This document shows positions 59,684 through 64,000 of a DNA stretch of 64,000 nt, piece by piece. The stretch comes from Methanoperedens sp049303315 (GTDB lineage Archaea; Halobacteriota; Methanosarcinia; Methanosarcinales; Methanoperedenaceae). Both the position numbers and the translations under genes were made by a program. The stretch's first letter is position 1. Each line of letters begins with the position of its first letter. The notes below the pieces were generated by a model. It was not told the origin of the DNA. It did not search any database and saw only the letters and a program-made list of their open reading frames with translations. The DNA lies in contig JBAQMZ010000010.1 in assembly GCA_049303315.1 (NCBI GenBank), forward strand, positions 1 to 64,000, read 5' to 3'.

Positions 59684-60427
59684 TCAGTATCTGGCTATGG
59701 TGATAAAACCCGTGTGACCTACTCTCGATGTCGCAGGCCGGGTTCCCCTTTCTGTAAAAGAAATCTCCCGTTCTATTGTCTCAATAGTTCTTACTTCGGT
59801 GAAGCCCGTTTTCCCGATAGCTTCCCTTATATCCTTTGTTTGTTCGAAAAAAGGTGAGTATGCAGCAAGAAAACCACCCGGAAAAAGGACGCGAGGTACA
59901 TGTGGAACCACATTCGCGGCAGAAATGGTGTCAAGGGTCACGACATCGAATTTTTCATCCAGTTTCTGTATTTCTTCAACGATATCCCCATGGCGCAGTT
60001 CAATATTAGATAGACCCGCCTGTGCAAAGTTTTCCCTCGCAATTTCCAGGAATTCCTCTCTTATTTCATAGGTTACAACCTTCCCGGCAATACTTCCAAG
60101 GTAAATAGCAAGGATGCCTGAACCCGTGCCGGCGTCCAGTACGCAGTCTGAGGAACATAAGCCGGTGTTTGCAATAATCACGCCAATATCCTTTGGCATC
60201 ATGGGCGCACCGCTTCGTTTTGCGTACTTGAAAAAATCCGGTGCTTTCGGTTTCCGGATTATGAACTCAACGCCCAGGTGGGAGCTTATCGTATCGCCAA
60301 ATGTTTTTGTTTTAAGCTCATCCAGTTTTATTATGCCGAGGTCGGTATGAAGCTCTCCCTCCCTCATGACAAAATATTCTTTTATCTTTCCATTCCGGAA
60401 CGTCTTTAGAATTACAGGTGTATCCAT
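59684..60427 (-). CDS. trmI: tRNA (adenine-N1)-methyltransferase, TrmI type
   Basis: Methylates A57/A58 in the T loop of tRNA in archaea (247 residues). Signs are GDTISSHLGVEFIIRKPKAP, the SAM motif VLDAGTGSGILAIYLG and VVTLDTISAANVVPHVPRVL. The N-terminal beta domain (about 1-65) is typical. It is divergent from the acidic-tail gene at 60482. Confidence 0.92.
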   Translation of the reverse strand: MDTPVILKTFRNGKIKEYFVMREGELHTDLGIIKLDELKTKTFGDTISSHLGVEFIIRKPKAPDFFKYAKRSGAPMMPKDIGVIIANTGLCSSDCVLDAGTGSGILAIYLGSIAGKVVTYEIREEFLEIARENFAQAGLSNIELRHGDIVEEIQKLDEKFDVVTLDTISAANVVPHVPRVLFPGGFLAAYSPFFEQTKDIREAIGKTGFTEVRTIETIEREISFTERGTRPATSRVGHTGFITIARY

Positions 60428-60481
60428 TGTTTCGCCGCTGGGATAATATAGAACTTAATAGATATAGAATACGTGGTTAGC

Positions 60482-60844
60482 ATGGATGAAATCAGGATAC
60501 GGGATAAAAAATATTCTTCAAAAACCCTGGAGCTTCTGGCAGGTCAGAAGGGTGTGGATATCGAAAAAATCCATGAAAATGTTCTTACTATCGCCGAAGT
60601 CGTGGACGACCCTGACAAATTGCCCTATGTTATAGAAGGTATAAAATCGCTTGAAATTGATGACGTGGATAAGTTCAGGTTCGTTCTCCTGCGTGTCCAG
60701 GTGGATTCACACCTGCACATGAATGAAGACCTTGAAAAGTACATGAAGCGCCTTTATGTTTCGCAGGTGATTGAAAAATTGCTTTACGGGGAGCTGCTTC
60801 TTGAGGAAGGGGAAGAGGAAGATGAGGACGACGAGGATGACTGA
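60482..60844 (+). CDS. Hypothetical protein with acidic tail
   Basis: A 120-residue protein, helical (TLELLAGQKGVDIEKIHENV and FRFVLLRVQVDSHLHMNEDL), ending in EEGEEEDEDDEDD, a strongly acidic tail of the kind that contacts nucleic-acid-binding proteins. No family recognised. The ATG at 60482 is used in place of the GTG at 60473. Confidence 0.65.
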   Translation: MDEIRIRDKKYSSKTLELLAGQKGVDIEKIHENVLTIAEVVDDPDKLPYVIEGIKSLEIDDVDKFRFVLLRVQVDSHLHMNEDLEKYMKRLYVSQVIEKLLYGELLLEEGEEEDEDDEDD

Positions 60845-60876
60845 ACTTTTGCAAATATGCAGAATTATAAAAAAAT

Positions 60877-60896
60877 AAGCCGGATTTCTCCGGCTT
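60877..60896. terminator. Hairpin between convergent genes
   Basis: A perfect 8-base stem, aagccgga/tccggctt, with loop tttc and A/T-rich flanks on both sides, located between the stops of 60844 (plus) and 60919 (minus). A candidate bidirectional terminator. Confidence 0.55.
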
Positions 60897-60918
60897 CGTA
60901 TTTGTTTGTTCCCGAATT

Positions 60919-61146
60919 TCAGCCCAGTTTAAGTATATCTTTCTTCAATTGTTCCTTTTTTTCCGGCGTAAGGCTGTTGCCTGCAACATCATGGATTTTG
61001 GAAGCGAATCCCGGAATGTCGCTTTTTGAGAAGTTATCTTTTGTTTTTCCCGCTGCTGTCAAGACCCTTGAGACAAATAATTCGGAAGCAAATCCATAGT
61101 AGTTTTTGGTAACTGCTATAACATCTTCGTATGTTCCCATGTTCAT
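60919..61146 (-). CDS. Small partner of a HAMP-domain receptor
   Basis: A 75-residue helical protein (TYEDVIAVTKNYYGFASELF, then LTPEKKEQLKKDILKLG). I do not recognise it. Its start overlaps the receptor gene stop by four bases, so it is co-translated and likely functionally linked. Confidence 0.6.
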   Translation of the reverse strand: MNMGTYEDVIAVTKNYYGFASELFVSRVLTAAGKTKDNFSKSDIPGFASKIHDVAGNSLTPEKKEQLKKDILKLG

Positions 61147-61946
61147 ACCTTCCTGTCTTCCATAAGGAATTTTGCTGTGGAGATCATCCTGTTGAATGCT
61201 TCTGTAAGTTCTCCGATTTCATCTTTTGATGTGATTTCCAGCGGCTGGATATTAGCATTTCCTTTGCTTATTGCATCCGTAGTTTCTGTCAATTTTGCTA
61301 TCGGTTTTAAGACATTGCTTGAGAAGGAATACATATAATAGAGGAAGCTAACAATCAATACCAGCGCCATAATGGAGACTAGCAAAAGCTGCTGCTTCAT
61401 CAACTGGTTGAGTTCTTCATCTTTTTGCTTTTCAACCTCTTTTTGGGCAGTTATAAATTGATCTACTTTTTTATTGAATTTGAACTCATCAAACATAGCT
61501 TCGCCTTCAAACACAACTGCTTTTGTTTCGTTTACTGTTTTTCCACTCTTTATTGAATTCGTGATGGAATCCCAGCTTTGTTTTATACTGGGTACCTGTA
61601 CTTCAAGAGTATCTATAACCTGTTTACTCTCTGGAGATAACGTAACGGTTGACGACCTTGATCTATCCAGTAATCGTGCAAAAAGTATGTCAAATGTCTT
61701 GGCATGTCCTTCAAACGCTTTCAATCGTTTTTCATTCGGTTCATAAACATATTCCCATACTTCAAGCTGGGTGTGATAATTCTCAACATTGAAATCCAGG
61801 GCTGCTGTCGATAGTTCACGAATCGCTTCAATTTCTGTTTGCTTTTGCGAAAGTTTCTCGGAGGAATTTAATGTAAGCAACGCCGAAACAACGACAATTG
61901 CTATCAGGATTCCTAATTCAAGAAACATTTTTGTTTTTATTTTCAT
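61143..61946 (-). CDS. Truncated-style receptor: sensor and HAMP, no output domain
   Basis: A 267-residue protein with two membrane segments (about 8-25 and 187-210), a helical periplasmic-like sensor between them, and a HAMP domain after the second (LKPIAKLTETTDAISKGNAN, ending with ELTEAFNRMISTAKFL). It stops a few residues past HAMP, where methyl-accepting or kinase domains normally follow. The tightly coupled small gene may be its output. It might equally be a decayed receptor, though the ends look clean. Confidence 0.8.
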   Translation of the reverse strand: MKIKTKMFLELGILIAIVVVSALLTLNSSEKLSQKQTEIEAIRELSTAALDFNVENYHTQLEVWEYVYEPNEKRLKAFEGHAKTFDILFARLLDRSRSSTVTLSPESKQVIDTLEVQVPSIKQSWDSITNSIKSGKTVNETKAVVFEGEAMFDEFKFNKKVDQFITAQKEVEKQKDEELNQLMKQQLLLVSIMALVLIVSFLYYMYSFSSNVLKPIAKLTETTDAISKGNANIQPLEITSKDEIGELTEAFNRMISTAKFLMEDRKV

Positions 61947-62150
61947 AATATTTCCTCATTTTTATTTCGTATCCTGTGAGTTACAATCCTTTACACATTC
62001 GTAAGAGTAGCCTTATGAAGGGCGCTTTACGAACCGTTTTTCCCGTTTTACAACATGCACTCAACTTTACACTTTAATATACTCAGTTGTGAAATAAGTG
62101 TGATATTATTTATCCAGTCCAGTTTTTTCCAGAAACAAAAAACTCATATC

Positions 62151-62158
62151 TTATATAC
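62151..62158 (+). promoter_or_regulatory. TATA box of dapL
   Basis: ttatatac lies 25-32 bases before the dapL ATG (62183). This spacing predicts a transcript starting only a few bases upstream of, or at, the start codon, so a leaderless or near-leaderless message. The gap 61947-62182 holds nothing else that I see. Confidence 0.5.
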
Positions 62159-62182
62159 CATAAACAACATCCAGAAGCCCGT

Positions 62183-63340
62183 ATGGTCACATACGCCGAC
62201 AGGATAAATTCATTACCCCCTTACTTATTCGCAGCCATCGACAAAGCAAGAGCCGAGGCAGTCAAGAAAGGCGTGGATGTCATTAACCTGAGCATAGGAG
62301 ACCCTGATTTACCTACGCCAGCGCATATCGTGGAAGCCATGAAAAAATCTCTCGATAATCCTGCCCGCCACCGTTATCCGTCGTATGAGGGAATGCTGTC
62401 CTTTAGAAGAGCGGCAGCAGCCTGGTATAAAAAGACCATGAACGTTGACCTTGACCCTGAAAACGAAGTCCTCACTCTCATAGGTTCAAAAGAGGGGATA
62501 GCCCATATCCCGCTTGCATTCTTAAACCCGGGTGATATTTCACTTGTTCCAGACCCGGGATATCCAGTATACAACATCGGCTCAATACTCGCGAATGGCA
62601 AACCCCATAAGATGCCGCTGCTTTCTGAGAACGATTTCCTTCCCGACCTTGACGCCATTCCAGCCAATATCGCAAAAAAAGCAAGACTCATGTTTATCAA
62701 TTATCCCAATAATCCCACCTCTGCTACGGCTTCAATAAAATTCTTTGAGGAAGTGGTGGATTTTGCAAATGAAAACGAAATCATAGTGATTCACGATAAT
62801 GCATACTCGGAAATGACCTTCGATGGTTACAAGGCGCCCAGTTTCCTCAATGTCAGAGGGGAAAAGGACGTGGGCATTGAAGTGCATTCCCTGTCAAAAA
62901 CATATAATATGACCGGCTGGAGACTCGGTTTCGCAGTCGGGAACAGCGAGATACTTGCCGGTCTTGGCAAGGTGAAAACAAACGTGGACTCAGGGGCATT
63001 CGAAGCTGTACAGGAAGCGGGCATTGCGGCTCTTTCCGGCCCGCAGGATTGTGTCCGCGAAACGAACCTGATATACAGGGAACGGCGCGATGCGCTTCTT
63101 GTCGGCCTGAAGAGCCTCGGGCTTCCCGTAAAGCCCCCGAAAGCCACGTTCTATGTCTGGGCGCATGTAAACGGCAGCTCATCGGTATTTGCGAAGATGC
63201 TTCTTGAAAAAGCAGGGATAGTTGCCACGCCTGGCGTGGGTTTTGGCGAATCCGGCGAAGGGTATGTCAGGTTTGCCCTGACGCAGCCTGTGGAAAGGAT
63301 AAATGAAGCGGTTGAACGAATGCGTAAACTGGATATTTGA
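62183..63340 (+). CDS. dapL: LL-diaminopimelate aminotransferase
   Basis: PLP-dependent aminotransferase that makes LL-diaminopimelate directly from tetrahydrodipicolinate in lysine synthesis. The 385 residues have NLSIGDPDLPTPAHIVEAM, NYPNNPTSATA, the PLP lysine in HSLSKTYNMTGWRLG and VATPGVGFGESGEGYVRFAL. It fits with dapF in this window. Related MalY-like aminotransferases cannot be fully excluded. Confidence 0.9.
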   Translation: MVTYADRINSLPPYLFAAIDKARAEAVKKGVDVINLSIGDPDLPTPAHIVEAMKKSLDNPARHRYPSYEGMLSFRRAAAAWYKKTMNVDLDPENEVLTLIGSKEGIAHIPLAFLNPGDISLVPDPGYPVYNIGSILANGKPHKMPLLSENDFLPDLDAIPANIAKKARLMFINYPNNPTSATASIKFFEEVVDFANENEIIVIHDNAYSEMTFDGYKAPSFLNVRGEKDVGIEVHSLSKTYNMTGWRLGFAVGNSEILAGLGKVKTNVDSGAFEAVQEAGIAALSGPQDCVRETNLIYRERRDALLVGLKSLGLPVKPPKATFYVWAHVNGSSSVFAKMLLEKAGIVATPGVGFGESGEGYVRFALTQPVERINEAVERMRKLDI

Positions 63341-63474
63341 ATGGGGACATCAGTTAAAATTAAATGATTTTTGATACATAAAAGATAAAATCTATCTATG
63401 ATTAGTTCATGTTGTGAAGGATTATGCGTTTAAATAGAAACACTTTTCAAGTATTTCATTCATGGATGTGAGTA

Positions 63475-64000
63475 ATGGATATAGAGCAACTTTTAGCCGA
63501 GCGGGCAAGACTGGTGGATTCCGAACTGCCAAACCTTCTCACTGATATCAAACCGCCTGAGCTTGCCGCCGCGGTCGCCTATGCAATAGCTTCAAAAGGA
63601 AAACGCATCAGGCCAGCGCTTGTCACGCTCGCATGCGAGGCTGTGGGCGGTACTGCAAAAGAAGCATGTTTTGCAGCAGCTTCCATCGAATTAATACATT
63701 CCTCATCTCTCGTGCTTGACGATGTAATCGATAAATCCGAAAAAAGGCGCGGACAGTTCACGATTCATACGCTGTGGGGCAATGACATGGCTCTCCTGAC
63801 AGTGCAAATCCTTGCAGCCCTTTCACTCAAAATCGCAGCGCGCGACCCGAGACTCATCCATGCCATCGCAGATTCATTATTCTGTATGGGCGAAGGCGAA
63901 GCCATGGAACTTGTTGATTTCGCCAAAGATAAAAAGAGTTATCTTGAGCTTGCTTTCAGGAAAACCGGTTCGCTTTTCAGTTCAGCGGCCGAGGTGGGAG
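63475..64000 (+). CDS. idsA: Polyprenyl diphosphate synthase (window cuts its end)
   Basis: Isoprenoid chain elongation enzyme of the GGPP/FPP synthase family, needed for archaeal lipids. Visible are AIASKGKRIRPALVTLACEA and the first Asp-rich motif in SSLVLDDVIDKSEKRRG, with the usual lysine-arginine pair upstream. The ATG at 63475 is chosen from its GTGAG leader. About 175 residues are present; the second Asp-rich motif lies beyond the window. Confidence 0.9.
   Translation, partial: MDIEQLLAERARLVDSELPNLLTDIKPPELAAAVAYAIASKGKRIRPALVTLACEAVGGTAKEACFAAASIELIHSSSLVLDDVIDKSEKRRGQFTIHTLWGNDMALLTVQILAALSLKIAARDPRLIHAIADSLFCMGEGEAMELVDFAKDKKSYLELAFRKTGSLFSSAAEVG

Overview
The window reads as a chromosome segment of a methanogen-related euryarchaeon, most plausibly Methanosarcinales and perhaps close to Methanoperedenaceae (my inference; no marker for a species is present). 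Archaeal signs are DnaG-type primase, the RFC large subunit with a terminal PIP box, class I lysyl-tRNA synthetase, archaeal CobT, CoaD and RNase P RNA, an F420:NADP oxidoreductase, a DUF2124 protein and an HdrB-HdrC fusion. A UbiE/MenG-type methyltransferase fits a quinone-using lineage.

Layout. 1-4.84 kb: argS, then a glutaredoxin-like gene and anaerobic ribonucleotide reductase nrdD. 4.84-16.4 kb is an accessory island: a small PD-(D/E)XK nuclease, an HD phosphohydrolase broken at an A8 run and a YwgA-like protein; a complete type I restriction-modification system (hsdR-hsdM-hsdS); then an array of small toxin-antitoxin-like cassettes (PIN, YgiT-type zinc finger, nucleotidyltransferase pair, HicBA) separated by copies of a GC-rich repeat that carries a TATA-like box and ends inside a DNA glycosylase gene. 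16.5-23.3 kb: npdG, an AglJ-like glycosyltransferase and ubiE; diadenylate cyclase and dapF; an M50 protease; pyrBI; a PIN/ribbon-helix-helix pair.

24.6-33.8 kb: cobalt/nickel ECF transporter cbiMQO behind a long dyad, carbamate kinase, a run of small redox and membrane proteins including an unlisted 58-residue ferredoxin, cobT and dnaG. 34.2-39.1 kb: an hdrBC fusion translationally coupled to a three-part glutamate synthase, whose last two genes are separated by a block of dispersed repeats. 39.2-46.9 kb: two hypotheticals, coaD, lysS, an intact HD phosphohydrolase, a DUF433/DUF5615 pair, RNase P RNA and acylphosphatase. 46.9-64 kb: coiled-coil protein, HtpX with an EF-hand-like loop, a BlaR1/BlaI-like pair, riboflavin reductase, serA, guaAA, an MFS carrier, rfcL, a membrane-tethered regulator, a Gly/Ser-rich secreted protein, a degenerate KaiC-like protein, trmI, a HAMP-only receptor, dapL, and a prenyl synthase cut by the window end.

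Three repeat families run through the window: (1) hairpin clusters at 1-148, 16388-16542 and 41118-41167; (2) degenerate CGCAGAT-type repeats at about 8.2, 12.4, 15.0, 27.8 and 38.2 kb, often between genes of one operon; (3) the cassette-array repeat at 12.5-15.8 kb. The most promising leads are the repeat-bounded cassette array, the nuclease/HD/YwgA module beside the restriction system, and the HdrBC-glutamate synthase operon.
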